Source: Lamellibrachia satsuma | Taxonomy: Eukaryota > Annelida > Polychaeta > Sabellida > Siboglinidae | Length of the DNA stretch: 64,000 nucleotides | NCBI GenBank assembly: GCA_033239005.1 | Contig: BSQZ01000036.1 | Span: 3,341,001-3,405,000, forward strand | Direction: 5' to 3' | Shown: piece by piece, positions 13,430 through 25,569 of the stretch | Position numbering within the stretch: the first letter of the stretch is position 1 | Layout of the letters: each line of letters opens with the position of its first letter | Program-made: the position numbers and the translations under genes | The notes under the pieces: model-generated | Told to the model about the DNA's origin: nothing | Seen by the model: the letters and a program-made list of their open reading frames with translations, nothing else | Databases searched by the model: none

Positions 13430-13515
13430 TAAATTGTTGTTATTTATTGTATTGCAACTGTGTGTTGTTATTTATTGTATTGCAACTGTGTGTTGGAATA
13501 AAGGACTGATTGATT
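13430..13515. repeat. 28 bp tandem duplication at a LINE 3' end
   Basis: TGTTATTTATTGTATTGCAA plus CTGTGTGT occurs twice in a row, followed by AATAAA and (TGAT)n, which looks like a retroelement 3' terminus. Confidence 0.8.
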
Positions 13516-13934
13516 GATTTATCCAACAACATTTTTATTATTGGATTTTTTTTATTTACTAAGCCCCTTAAAAATTTCAGTATCACATTTCCTCAGCCTA
13601 CCTTATCAAACAAGAATAGTGAAAGACATTGGCTAAATAGGTCCAGTATTTGCACCAAGCAGCTGTTCCTTCAGAGATGACATAATACTTGTATAACGGA
13701 CTGCAGCAACATGGGATGCTCCACTGACTAAGCAAATACCTTCCCAGGAAAGTACAAACAGCCACTTATCACCAAGGTAAACATACCACTAATTGAAATA
13801 ACATCCACATTGCTTGGGAGGATTTTGCCCATTCAAGTGGCCCCCAATGATTTTCTGTCAATCATCCAACTTACTAAGATTTACAAGCTAAATCATATTT
13901 GTAACTGATAGTTCATATTTCATTTGGCAGCTCA

Positions 13935-14340
13935 GACTAATTATATTTCTCTCTCCTATCTCTCTGTTTGTCTGCCTCTGTGTCTCCTCTCTCCTCTATC
14001 TCCTCATCCTCTCTACTCTATCTTCTCATGTCTCCTCTCTTTCATCTTTATGTGTCCTTTCCCACTCTCTCTTCTCTCTCCTCTCTTTCCTCTCTTCTCT
14101 CCCCTATCTCCTCTCTCTTCTCTGTCTCCTCTCTCTTCTCTTGTATATTCTACTCTCTTTCCCTCCATCTCTCCTCTCTCTTCCCCCTCTATCCTCTCCC
14201 CCTCTCTTCTCTCCTCTCTCTCTTCTTTTCACTTTCTTCTCTCTTCTCACTCCTCTCTTTCCTCTCTCTCCCCTCTGCTACACCTCCCGTATCTCCCCTC
14301 TATCTCTCCTCTCTCTCTCTCCTTTCTATTGAGTTAGTCT
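13935..14340. repeat. Polypyrimidine tract (CTCTCT/TCCTC)
   Basis: About 400 bp almost purely C and T on the plus strand, without a strict unit. All frames stay open through it by composition. Confidence 0.92.
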
Positions 14341-14599
14341 CTCTCATCTTTGTCTTATGTTAAATGTCAACTTTCTTCTTGATTTTATGTATACATAACT
14401 TTATCTTGATTTTTCTTAGAAAATAAATTTATACGCTTCATTTCCAAAACTATATCCCACAAGTTCATCAACAGATGCTACTCTATGGGAAAAATTCACA
14501 CAAATTCACACATGGCAATCACTTGAATCTGCAAGCAAGTAATCAAATCAGTAAATATGGAAAACAACCAAAATAACTGAACAGAAACTAGCAAGTTGC

Positions 14600-14905
14600 C
14601 AGACCAGACGCTTGTGCAGACTTCGACACATCAAATGGAATGAATTCATCACCAACGAAAAAGTCCCTAAAAGTGCAAATGTAGAGCCAATCAAATCAAC
14701 AGTATTGAAAAGAACATGGAAATGTTTGGGCTATGACCTTAGAAAGCCACCACAAGAATACCAAGGCAGCCGTGGTACTGCATGCCAGAAAATAAAGACA
14801 CAGGACTTAGAAGGAACAGCTGAAGACAGAAATGGATGGCATTGACTGCTCTCTACCTTGTGTCCCTGGCAGCACAGTGGACGAATAAGAGTAAGTAACC
14901 AGCAC
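14600..14905 (+). pseudogene. LINE ORF2 C-terminal fragment, third subfamily
   Basis: Reads RLCRLRHIKWNEFITNEKVP, later AEDRNGWH, one stop, then LLSTLCPWQHSGRIRVS. This follows the RLRWLGHI.RM...IPK ... AADR..W..LV.ALCP....DRVS ending of several non-LTR ORF2 proteins. Confidence 0.65.
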
Positions 14906-16394
14906 GCAGTCCTTTAAAAATTTAAAAGTCCACCTACCCCCCCCCACTACATGTAGTCAGTTTTTAACAATTTCAACACCTGCCACTCACTCCATGCATG
15001 CCTAGCTTCCATGTGGCCAAATCAAATTGCTGAATGGAAACAGCCAAAAAACAAGGCAGGGGAGGTGAGAGAGGCAGGCTAGAGTTACCCCGCCTTCACA
15101 ATAGGGGTGGGGCTCAATTTTCACCACCCTCTGGCTGTCATAATTAAGTGGGGCAGATTTGAATTGTCCCTTGTCTAGCAGCTAACTCGAAGTGGTTCCG
15201 TAGTGTAGTAATTTACATTTTCACATTTGAAGAATTTTCTACATACATTTTAGATGATTTCATCCTTGTTATAATATATTTTTTAATAAATTTTTATAAT
15301 TATATTTTCCATGTTCTGATATAGGCGAGGAGGACGTAACTGTTTTGTTTGGGACCATAACCCTAGAATTATCCCTGCGGCTTCTCTAGCAGGGAATATA
15401 TCACTTTTACAACCGTGAAATATGAATCCAGGTATTGCGTTGTTCTGCTGAAGCTATCATTTACTACTGATGCATGAATATGGGAATGATTCATCATAGG
15501 CAAATGGCAGCCAGCCCACATCAACAGAAAGAACCCATCTACCCATAGGCAAGCTACCACAAATTGCAACATTGGCTAAAATTAATGAATGCATTGCTGA
15601 TGTTTCCGAAAGGACAAACCATCATCAGTTGCAGATGCCTGCCATTTTCATACAGAAGCCAATTCTTTTGATAGGGACGTATGCCAGAACCCTATGGATT
15701 TGGACCGTGTTTGTGTGATTGCCTAAATGCAACAATTCTGCTTCCATTGATAAACGGACATTAGCAATAAAGTATACATATCTGTGCTTGAAGGGAAACA
15801 TAAATTTATCACTGTGACAGAATTATACAATTATACAGAAGGAAACATGTGCCCACCACTATGGACAGGATATGCATAAGTGTTTGTAAAGAATTTCCTT
15901 CAGGAAACAAACTTCTCATGCAATGCACAGCCTAAGGCTGATATGTGGCCAACAACACGTCTCATTGCACAACTGCAGTTTTACATTTGTTAAGTCACTG
16001 GTGCCTCTAACTATTGTTTGCAAGAAAATAACACACGCACATGCCTGGCATCTTGTAGTTGGCATGTTGTCATATATAGAATAAGTTATGATTCGTGCCT
16101 GCTGAACAATAAAGCAAGTTAATGGAACAGCCAACATTGAACTATTCCACACTTCTGGCCTCTGCTCGCAGTCTGTGTAGAGCAAGCAGACTAACTAATC
16201 TACACAAATGACTCCTAAAGAAGATATGTTAATCTCATAAACTGGCACATTTCACAGAGGAAAGCATTGTGTGCCCCCAAAAATATTTTTGGTTTTCTAT
16301 GAGTGGCTGTAGGAAAAAGAATATTGTCAGATGAATCCACAGAAATGAAGAAGTTTTACAAAAGCCATTGTAAAGGTCTTCCAGGAATCAGTAT
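14906..16394. other. No feature assigned
   Basis: No recognisable exon. Open frames on the minus strand at 15369-15572 and 15916-16185 lack motifs. Confidence 0.45.
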
Positions 16395-16690
16395 TTGGAA
16401 AGTTTGGTAGCAGGAAGAGGGGTGATTTCAAAGGGAGATGAGGAAGGGATGACCCCATAGATGAGGACGGGGTGATCTCAGAAGGAGATGAGGAAGGGAT
16501 GACCCCATAGATGAGGACGGGGTGATCTCAGAAGGAGATGAGGAAGGGGTGATCTCAAAGGGAGACGAGGAACGGGTGATCTCAGAGGGAGATGAGGGAT
16601 GATCTCAGAGGGACATGAGGAATGGGTGATCTCAGAGGGAGATGAGAAAGGGATGAACTCAGAGGGACACGAGGAAGGCAGAAATAGGAA
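16395..16690. repeat. Purine-rich minisatellite
   Basis: GGTGATCTCAGAGGGAGATG and variants, about 25 bp, with a 50 bp unit containing gaccccatagatgaggacgg perfectly duplicated at 16437-16536. Confidence 0.9.
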
Positions 16691-16961
16691 ATAAGAATCA
16701 GTAGACATGTTGCAGATTAGAATAAAAAACAATATGGTAATGTGAACAACATTATGACTAATAAGGATAGTGTAAAATGAATTAAAAATTACAAATATGT
16801 TGCTAAACATAGGATGTGTAATTCCTGTCTAACTACTTACCAACTGATAGGTAAACAATTGCATTTTTCACTACACAGAAGTCTATCTTACAAAACTGAT
16901 TGATTATGTACAAAGTCAGTAGATTTCAATTTGGCTAAACTATTATAAATGGTAAAGGTAA

Positions 16962-17277
16962 AAGGTATGTCCTTATATAGCATGACATCTAGTTTTATGG
17001 CTGCTTCACACTTCACCCCCAGGTAAACCAGTTCCTTCACACTTCACCCCCAGGTAAACCAGTTCCTTCCAACACCAACTGACTTCTCTTGGAAGTCATT
17101 ACTGTGTGAAAGCTATTTATTCACAGTCTCACTGCTGTCTACAGCCAGGTAGGTACCCATTTATACAGCTGAGTGAATTGGGACAATGTGGTGTGAATGA
17201 AATTGACCAAGCTTCAAATGACAGCAAGAGGATTCAGGCTCAAGTGCTCTAAGTTGAGAGACAATCTGACCACAGGT
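16962..17277 (-). mobile_element. tRNA-derived SINE, minus strand, with internal duplication
   Basis: Complement of the 51865 family: head remains at 17230-17277, body tgtcccaattcactcagctg and tail tatataaggacatacctttt. A 31 bp block (cttcacacttcacccccagg...) is perfectly duplicated at about 17007-17068. Confidence 0.88.
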
Positions 17278-17366
17278 AACTAATGCAGGTTTTGTAAAAT
17301 TGGATAAAAGGAATGTTTTCAACTTTTGACCCTTTATCTCATAGGAGAGAGGGGAGACGGAGGAGT

Positions 17367-17409
17367 AGGGAGGGAGGGAGGGAGGGAGGGAGGGAGGGAG
17401 GGAGGGAGA
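17367..17409. repeat. (GGGA)n, potential G-quadruplex
   Basis: Ten consecutive GGGA units inside a purine-rich stretch of about 190 bp (17340-17530). Confidence 0.9.
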
Positions 17410-18110
17410 TAAGAAAGGAGACAACAATGAGACAAGAAAGGAGATAGAAGTAGTGAAAGAGGAAAGAGAAAGGAAAGAGGAGCAAGAGATGGTGATGAAG
17501 AGGGAAGGGGAGGGGAGAGGGCCAGGAACAGTGAGACAGAGAGAAGAGATTTGGCAGCAACACCAAATATATCAACATCAGGTGACAAGTACCACCTCAC
17601 TTCCTAACTGCAGCCAGATGTCAATCAGAAAGACAGTGTGGTCTGCCCACAAACCTAGCCATAACACCCTGAGTCTAGCAGTCTGCTACACTAGTCTGGA
17701 AGGGCAATCTGTCAACATCTGCCCTTCTGCCAGCCCTAGACTTAATTATCCCCAGCCCCTGCTGATGTCATGATTTACTTTCAATCTCATCCCTAATGAT
17801 AATGTGGCTATTACCCCCAGGCCCAGTGCACAGTTGATTTTCCCAATGGTGGTTTTGGCAGTGTTTTGTCTGATTACAAGAAAACCTGACCATCAAAAAT
17901 TCTTAAACTTTTTCACAGCAACTGCCATTGTGCCATTGATGTGCTGTACATGTTTCGTCAAAATCGCTTACCTCTAGCTCTCCTAATCATGTCCCAAACA
18001 TGATGCGTCATTTAAAATACCACTGAGATTGGGTACACTGTGTATATTTAAGCACTACATTTGTCTTGTCCTAACTGTGGTCTGAATCCTTATAAGTTAT
18101 TTATATACAC

Positions 18111-18113
<3 letters not shown>

Positions 18114-18179
<66 letters not shown>
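18114..18179. repeat. (AT)n microsatellite
   Basis: About 66 bp. Confidence 0.95.
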
Positions 18180-18180
<1 letters not shown>

Positions 18181-18549
18181 CATGGGGTGTTTTAGGTGTC
18201 AGTAACTACCCCCTCTGTAGGTATATTGATGGATGTATGTGCATCGAAGTGATCCTCCCTCTTGCACAAGTTCTTAACCCCTTACCAGGGAGTACCATTT
18301 TGTGTCAAGCAAGCACCCCAATGCATTATCAGCCCCATGTCATGGGTGATCAACCTGTCACCTTATATAACCCAATTTCCACCCAGCAGGAGTAGGCCAT
18401 ATGCTCACCCCAGGACATCAGGCTGGTTATCAAAATCAGGGTAACTACCCCACCTGTGACTTCCCCACTTCCCTGGACCCTGGGGCTTACCTACTACATG
18501 TACTGTGTTAATCCCAATTTTAAATCCACCCAACTTACCCTTATCACTG

Positions 18550-18975
18550 CATCTTCAACTGATTTAGTGTATCATGAATCCGGTTCATTGGTGTCCAAAT
18601 ATGTAGTGTGTGAATAGTCTATGTAACATCCGCAGTTGATTTAATAAAAAAAAAATTTTTTTTTTAAATCATCGAAAGAATTTACTTCAGTCGTTAGATC
18701 TAGTAAGGCTCAAAATACTGGATATCCAAAATGGGAAACACTGCAAGTGAATACCAATCATGGGCCTGGCTTCCATCGTTTCGCCGATCACATGACAAAG
18801 TTAAGAAATTTCACCAAGGGTGACATTCCTGAGTTTTCAGCCTACCATTTTCACTTCAATTAATGTCTGACAAAACATTAAGTAATTTAATAGTTTGTCT
18901 GATGATTTCACAAAAACTAGGTAGGTTTGATATTTCACCAAATGAATTTGAAATGAGACTAGCAAAAAAAAACTG
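18550..18975 (-). repeat. Interspersed repeat family X, longest copy
   Basis: Complement carries ttcacacactacatatttgg (compare ttacacactacatatttgaa at 3478), gtgaaatcatcagacaaac (compare 24556) and gaaatgagactag (compare 24453 region). Confidence 0.65.
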
Positions 18976-18979
18976 AGTT

Positions 18980-20180
18980 GAGGAAGGACACTTAAGTAAT
19001 CCCTGGTAATTCCATTTTCACCCCCATGGGGTTAACTTCCTGCTTATCTACCCCAGGCTGCCCCACCAATAATCCCTCCCCCACTCAGGGGTACAGATCC
19101 AGCTTTATTACCCTGGAAGGGTGAACTAACAGGAAGCACAAACTTACCACAAAACTACTTTGACTAAAAAGCTCAAATTTCATACATCCTCATTTGGGAC
19201 AAAAGGTCTTTTCTTGCCAAAAATGTTCAATGAAATCCAACAAACCAACCTGATATTTTGATGTTGAATGAACATTATGTTCCCTTTATAAAATTCCTGA
19301 AGCTGAAATAAATGTATTTATTGAGTTATTTAATAATTATTATTTTATTATTATTATTATTATACTGCTATACTGTACATTTATTTGATCATAATTACTA
19401 TCATTAATAGTTTAATCTATTTATATGTTTGTTTAGCAATTCTAGACCATGTTATTAAATTTAAATATGTTGCAAAGCACCACGAACAATTTTGGATGCT
19501 ATATAAAATAAAATAAACTATAATTAAATATAAAAATGACTAATCGTTTAACTGATTATTTGTTTTATTTTCTAGTAACAGTTGAAAAATAGCTAAATGT
19601 TCCTATTGTGAAATTTCTATACTGTCCCTAAATGTTCTTCTGAGTTTATAAGGCATTATTGCAATATGATATCCATTCAACTGCAGGGTGAAGTGAGTTT
19701 CACATCTGTCTCTCCTTGGAGAATCTGTCTGTAACCTGTCCAATTATATACAGGGAGCCAGTGTCACAGGAGAGGGTGTGACCAAGAAGTGACCAGGGAG
19801 TGACCACAGCTGTTGCTGACCTGTGATGTGCAGTCAAGCATGAAATGTCTATTAGGCAAGAAGAATTAACTTTAAATGGGTAGAGTGGCCTTTCAAATGA
19901 CCAGAGACCTTTTCCTTAGTTGGGAAGATCTAATTAGGAAGACAGAGACCATGGCTTGGGAAATAAACACTAGGATAGAACCAGGCAGGACTAAGTACGA
20001 GACTTGTAGGTAAAGGAGGGTCCCATGTATCAGCCTAGACTGATAGTTATGAAAGAAACTGGAGAAACGTATACTAAGACACTGCAGCAGAATAACGTTT
20101 AACCTGGAGCCAAGATAACTGGTCACTGTGGACTACAGAATGACAAGACATCATGTCACAGTTATGGAAAACACATAAAA
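18980..20180. other. No feature assigned
   Basis: AT-rich; (TTA)n patch at 19335-19362. A minus-strand open stretch at 19893-20126 has no recognisable motif. Confidence 0.45.
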
Positions 20181-20183
20181 CCA

Positions 20184-20475
20184 ACAAGGACATTAAGAAG
20201 AGATGAACTCTTTGAAGTTTTTAAGACAATGAACATTTATGAAACTATTGATAGAAGTATTTTTTCTCACTAAATGAAGGCATAAGAACTAGAGGACATG
20301 AAGTAACATTAGTGAAGGAACAGCGGACATTAGATATCAGAAAGTATTCTCACAGGGGACGATAAATGAATGGAACAAACTATCTACTGATTGTGTAACT
20401 GTTTTTTGTTCCCTTTGGGCGGCAATGTTGTTCAATCTTGTTAAATCTTGTTAAAACTTTGTTAAATGTTTCCAG
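20184..20475 (+). pseudogene. CR1-like LINE ORF2 C-terminal end and 3' tail
   Basis: Frame pieces DELFEVFKTMNIYETIDR, then IRTRGHEVTLVKEQRTLDIR, with WNKL-type remains after it. One frameshift. The tail TTGTTAAATCTTGTTAAA is shared with 27460-27490. Confidence 0.82.
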
Positions 20476-20536
20476 GTTACAGTAATGGACACTGGTGATA
20501 AACACAACCAACCGTGCCTCAGTGCCTATGCCACTG

Positions 20537-21792
20537 AAGTCTTCCCGTTGGCTACTTCCCGTTACAGCTACTTTATTTTTCCATTATGGCTATTTTTTTG
20601 AGGAGCAATCAGACTAGTCCCAAACTAGTCCGGTTATGGCTACTTTTGGGCTGACCAGCTAAGGAGGAGGAGCATTAATTTATTTGTATGTGGTTATTTG
20701 TGGTTATTTGTGGTTAAAGCATAACTGGTTTTACCAAGATCCATGTTTTGTGAGAAGGTAGTAGTAGAATTGCAGATATCAGACGATAACTGGCAGGACC
20801 CGCGACGAGCACGCTTTTACCATGGGCCCTACTGGATGAGGCCTGCACCGCAGAAGACCTCGTCACTGTCACTGAGCGAGCAAAGGCATGCGCCCGCAAG
20901 TGGCAACACATTGTGTGAAGGACACGAAAGAAGAAGAAGACCAAGATCCATGTAACTGTCAAATATGGGAAGTATTCAGCCATGTACAGAGGTTACAGGC
21001 TCCGGTGTAGGTGTACTGGGCCAAATGGCAACAAGTACTGGGTGTGTACCAGATATGACGTTAAATGCAAGTCAACACTGACAACCAATGACGCTGGTGT
21101 CTTTACGAAGTAGGGTGGTGAGCATGACCACCCTCCTTGAAGTTCACAAAACTTGTGGGTAAACATCACCCCAACATCTTTGAGTCTGTGGAGGTGACGA
21201 GGAAGGATCAGGCAGCAACAGAGAGAGTGAAGTTTGCACAACATGATGCAGCCATACAACCACCACAGAAGAAGAGGAAGTATCGGATTGTGAACCAGCA
21301 TCTGGCTCAGTTCAAACAGGACTATGTGATGGGGGAAAGATCTGTACTTATCTGTACTGAGTTTTCTGCTTGCAGATGGACACTTACTTCAATTAGAGTG
21401 ACATTCACTTGTGATTGATGGCAGTTACTTGCTGATGTTAGAATTACATCACTTGTGATACATGACTTTCATGACTTCTGTTCAATGCATAATGTTGGGC
21501 ATAATGTATGGAGTATCTTATACTGAGTACTCTGTACAATTAATGTATTCATGTCTTAATAACACTGTAATGCTTACACATCATGTATTTTTACGTTGTA
21601 TACCATCTGAAATAACTGATTCTCCCTTGGCTCAAGAATAGAATCAAGGAAGTAGCTATAACGGGACTAGTTCCAATTTCTAATTAGTTGCTCCCACAAA
21701 AGAAGCCTTAACGGGAAAAAAAGTAGCCATAATGGGAAGTAGCTGTAACGGGAAGTAGCTGTAATGGGAAGTAGCCACAATGGGCTTAACTC
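20537..21792 (+). mobile_element. Mutator-like element with long inverted repeats and a FLYWCH remnant
   Basis: Left inverted repeat about 20543-20655 (GGCTACTTCCCGTTACAGCT ... CATTATGGCTA ... GGAGCAAT ... ACTAGTCC). Right repeat about 21650-21785, whose complement carries the same blocks in the same order, with an extra internal copy of the CTACTTCCCATTACAG unit. Flanking 9-mers ATGCCACTG (20528-20536) and ATGCCATTG (21793-21801) differ by one base, consistent with an aged 9 bp duplication. Long inverted repeats, a 9 bp duplication and a FLYWCH domain together point to MULE. At about 1.26 kb it is internally deleted. Confidence 0.72.
20830..21340 (+). pseudogene. FLYWCH zinc-finger pseudogene inside the MULE-like element
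   Basis: Frame at 20961-21140 reads KYGKYSAMYRGYRLRCRCTG, then NKYWVCTRYDVKCKSTLT, then VFTK, an in-frame TAG (21111-21113), then GGEHDHPP. The zinc ligands fit the FLYWCH consensus: Y-W-x-C, six residues, C, 18 positions, H-x-H. Upstream in another frame is ALLDEACTAEDLVTVTERAK. Downstream (21137 onward, frame shifted) is NIFESVEVTRKDQAATERVK, then PPQKKRKYRIVNQHLAQF, resembling the linker after FLYWCH in transposon proteins. Stops and frameshifts make it dead. Confidence 0.75.
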
Positions 21793-21842
21793 ATGCCATT
21801 GGGGCTACATTGAGGGTGGGTTAGGTGTTCAACATCAAAAGG

Positions 21843-21993
21843 TCAATCATGTTGAGGTTAGCATAACATTTGTAGATAATGTCAAACATGTTCTATACCA
21901 GCTGGTGTAAATGCTATTCAATCATGCTGTGGTTAGTATAACATTTGTAGATAATCATAAACATGTTCTTAACCAGCTGGCATAAATGCAATT
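21843..21993. repeat. Tandem duplication of about 75 bp
   Basis: TCAATCATGTTGAGGTTAGC...accagctggtgtaaatgc and TCAATCATGCTGTGGTTAG...accagctggcataaatgc, two copies. Confidence 0.9.
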
Positions 21994-22127
21994 CAAAGGT
22001 CCAAAGGAAATGGAAACATTAACCCATGGTATGGGGTTATGCAAATAAAAAAAATCCAATCCCAAAATATCTGGGTATAATTGACCTCACCAACCCACCC
22101 ACTCACACCCCTATAAAAAACGAAACT

Positions 22128-22290
22128 TGGAGGCACTGTACACATATTGCAAATGTAGTGCACGGAAAGGTGATTATTGCCAAATTTCAATCATGAAAAA
22201 CTCTTTCCAGTTTTGTTGTGATAATCCTTGTGGGCTCCAGACCCAACCACATCCATTTTTTTTAGTTTTTATATTTACAAAGTTCTTAAC
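22128..22290 (+). repeat. Interspersed repeat family Y
   Basis: tagtgcacggaaaggtgattattgcc, ttttgttgtgataatcc and tttatatttacaaag align with 37560-37760. Confidence 0.6.
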
Positions 22291-22519
22291 AACCTTCCAC
22301 TACTGCAGGTTCTTATCAAAGTTCAAACTATCCCACTCTTCCGGGGCAGGTATCAAGGGAGCATTCTTCATGGGACTAAATGGAACTTTGCCAGGGACAG
22401 AAAAAGAACTATCTGTTTCATTTACGGCTGGGAAGGGGATCAGTCATCCCGTCACTAAGGAGAATCAGACGGCACATCCTTCCTGCGAGGAAGTGATCCA
22501 GTTTAGGAAAAAATACTGG

Positions 22520-22725
22520 TTGAGACAGAGGCAAAGGAGACAAAATGGGAGGGAGAGTGGGAGGGAGGGAAAATGGGAGGGAAGGAAATAGGAGGGAGGG
22601 TGGGAGGGAGGCACATAGACAAATAAGAAGTCAAAGAAGGCAGGGAGGAAGGCAGAGGGAAGCAATAAAGGAAGCAGGGAGGAAGGGGAGAAAGGAAGGA
22701 CAGAGGGAAGGAAAGAAAACTCCCG
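22520..22725. repeat. Purine-rich GGGA/GGAA tract
   Basis: About 200 bp of irregular GGGAGGGAGG and GGAAGG units, almost free of pyrimidines on the plus strand. Confidence 0.85.
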
Positions 22726-23288
22726 TGACATTATCATTATCAAGTGATCTGGTAAAAATGTGAAGAAAAATAGCAGCTCAAATAAACGTGAATTGGGAAG
22801 AAGAGGGTTAATGCATCTAGGCGGAAAACCTCCACTTAGACATATATATTTATGGTTATCAAAATCTAGCCTTGGGTAAAGTCCTATGTCAACCAATAAA
22901 TTTATGGTTATTACCACCAATAATAAAAAAACATAAACTTGTAGATGAAAAGGTTAAGTTATTATTGCCATGTTAAATGGCTCTCAGGGATTGTGTGTGA
23001 AAGGGTTAAAACTGTGCCAGGTGGGAAAGTGATTTCCAATGATTGACTGGGAAAGGTATACATCCTGAGACTGGATCCCCAAGCTTAATCACATCTGTAG
23101 TGAAGGGATGATTGTAAACGAGTTCTTCCTATGAGTTGGGGAAACTGGTGGGAAAGTGCACATCCCTGTGGGATGAGTGCACGCTGGATTAGTCTTCCGG
23201 ACTAACCATGAGTCCAAGTTAAATGTACAATGAACTATAAAACCAAACACACATGCATGCACATGTACACACATGCACATGCACACAC

Positions 23289-23289
23289 A

Positions 23290-23361
<72 letters not shown>

Positions 23362-23362
23362 C
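23289..23362. repeat. (ACGC)n microsatellite
   Basis: About 18 perfect ACGC units flanked by CA-rich DNA. Strictly alternating purine-pyrimidine, so a Z-DNA candidate. Confidence 0.95.
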
Positions 23363-23439
23363 ACACACACCTACATATTCACAAACCCATACCTACATAT
23401 TCACAAACCCACACCCATATAAAAGTAATTATAATATGA

Positions 23440-24429
23440 TGCTTCTGAGAGAGCATCACATATTACATCCTTCCAGAAACACAGTCACTATATATCAGTA
23501 ATAAAAACCATAGAAAACATCAGACGGTGTTCAAAAGAATCAGTGGGTTGCAACGTTTTCCCAAAGAACTGCCAAATCAGCAAAGAAAGAAGCCAACAGC
23601 CAATTACAAGCCCCTGTATTCATCCACCAACTTCAATTATTCTACCATTCATCCATTTGCATACACAATTTTTTCAGCAAAAACAGTCCATATTTTTATT
23701 CAATACAGGAATCGTGAACGAACTGCTAAGTAATTTCTTATCTGGAACTGTGCCAATAGTTTCAAAATCGTGCCAGAAAGGCCAAAATAATATCTATGGA
23801 ACATCTACATCGACCAAACTTAGAAGGTTAGACATTTAAAAACCCACTTTACAGGTGAATATGGATGAAAATGTAAATTAATTGGCTTACCAAAATGTAG
23901 CCTTAGGTCAAGTCCTACATCAACTAACAAATGTACCATAACTACCACCAATAATCCCATTTATATTTGTGTCTCTGAACTCAGGTTTCTCAGTATTGCA
24001 GGCATGACAGAAGTTTTGTAATTATTATTATTATTAGACACCTTAAACAACTGAAAATAATCAGAAACATTATGAAATCAGAAACTATACAAAATATAAA
24101 TACAAAGACATCATAACAGTCCATTTCTGGTTTCTGAGCATTTTGCATGACCTTGCTTTTGTGTATGCAATACCATTTTGCCACACAAAACAGGGGCAGA
24201 GTTACGATTCCACTTTGGGGGACGTGTGGTCATGATAGTTCACAAATAGTAGGTAAATTCCTCCCTACCTTGAATAAGAAAACCATCACCTCTTTATATT
24301 TTAGGAGGCATACCTCAACAAAATACTGCAAAATGCTATTTAGGCCAATTTTTTTGTAACTGCAATCGAGCTGGTCATGTCAACACCAGTGCACTTGCTG
24401 GCCACTTGACATTGTGCTTTTCGTACTTA
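23440..24429. other. No feature assigned
   Basis: Only short frames. No motif recognised. Confidence 0.45.
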
Positions 24430-24790
24430 AAGGTCCCTCGCAATAAAATTTTTTCACTAGTCTCATTTCAACACATTTTGTAAAAAATTTAACCTATCGA
24501 GTATTGAGTAGGACTTGCTAAATCATTTGTACAAATTTATTATTTGGTTTTGGTGAAATCATCAGACTAACTATTATATTATTTTTTACTGGACCTGGTA
24601 AAAATTAAAAAAAAGGCAAATGTGGCTTGGCTCTATATACTATAACATAATGCTATTCACATTTTCGAACGTTACCGACGTCTATTATTTTGATGATTTC
24701 AACAACAGTATGCACTCTTTAATTAAACTGACTGCCTAATACTTAAACTAATCACGCAAGAGTAATTTATCCTAAATGATGTTTTACAAT
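24430..24790 (+). repeat. Interspersed repeat family X
   Basis: See the 59950 copy. Blocks gtgaaatcatcagactaact, ctatatactataacataatg and gatgatttcaacaacagtatgc align in order. Confidence 0.65.
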
Positions 24791-25371
24791 CACATATCTG
24801 AATCGTGTAAGAATATATTTGTGCTTGGGATAGATTTTTCGGTTTACCTTCCAAAAAATAGCAGCTAAAGAAACACCAGGTTGACTAAAATGGTCAGTCT
24901 GAAAGATTGGACATGGAATAATTCATCAAAGAAACAAATGCATTGGAATGATCAATCAAATTGACCTAGATTCAGAAATCAACGAGGAGTTGACCAGATT
25001 AGTGGATTGGAATGGTCACTCGGAAAGTGTAGAGGCCAAACGATTCATCAAAGTTCTGTCAGGATTATATATGGTGCATCTGCTTCAAATCAATACAAAT
25101 TCGGTTGTCCTTAACTTGGTCACTCTGAGAGGAGACTGTATGAATAAAGAAGCCATCAAATGCACATCAGTAAAGATTACAGCCTCTCATTTAACAAGAT
25201 TTAACAAGATTGCCATCCAAGGGAAAACTCAGATGGCAAGCAGCTAAGCAAGCCTTTGGTTTATCAAGAATCCAACAATTATTCAACTATGTGTAATCCA
25301 CCCTTCTGAATTTGTCGGGGTTTTTTTCATATTCACACTGCTAGCATTTACACAATCAGTAGATAATTTTG

Positions 25372-25560
25372 TTTTAGCCATTTATTGTCCTCTGTGAGCA
25401 CATTCTTATATCTAATCTACACTGTTCCTTCACTAACATTACTTTATGTCCTCTGGTTCTTCTGTCTTCATTAAGTGAGACAAAAATACTGGAATATCAA
25501 TTTAATATCTTAAAAAAACATCGATTTGATCTCATCTTAATCTCCTTGTCTCTAATTTCC
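25372..25560 (-). pseudogene. CR1-like LINE ORF2 C-terminal fragment
   Basis: The minus strand reads VSLNEDRRTRGHKVMLVKEQ, then CRLDIRMCSQRTING, matching the RTRGH...L.K...RLDIRK.FF pattern. Same family as 20184-20475. Confidence 0.82.
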
Positions 25561-25569
25561 TTGTCAAAA

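Noticed and set aside
13924..14363. Overlapping Ser/Leu/Pro-rich frames of 130-137 codons
   Set aside because: All frames are open because the tract is nearly pure C and T. Low complexity, no motif.
23089..23501. His/Ala/Arg/Thr or Val/Cys/Arg repeat frames
   Set aside because: Generated by the ACGC microsatellite on either strand.
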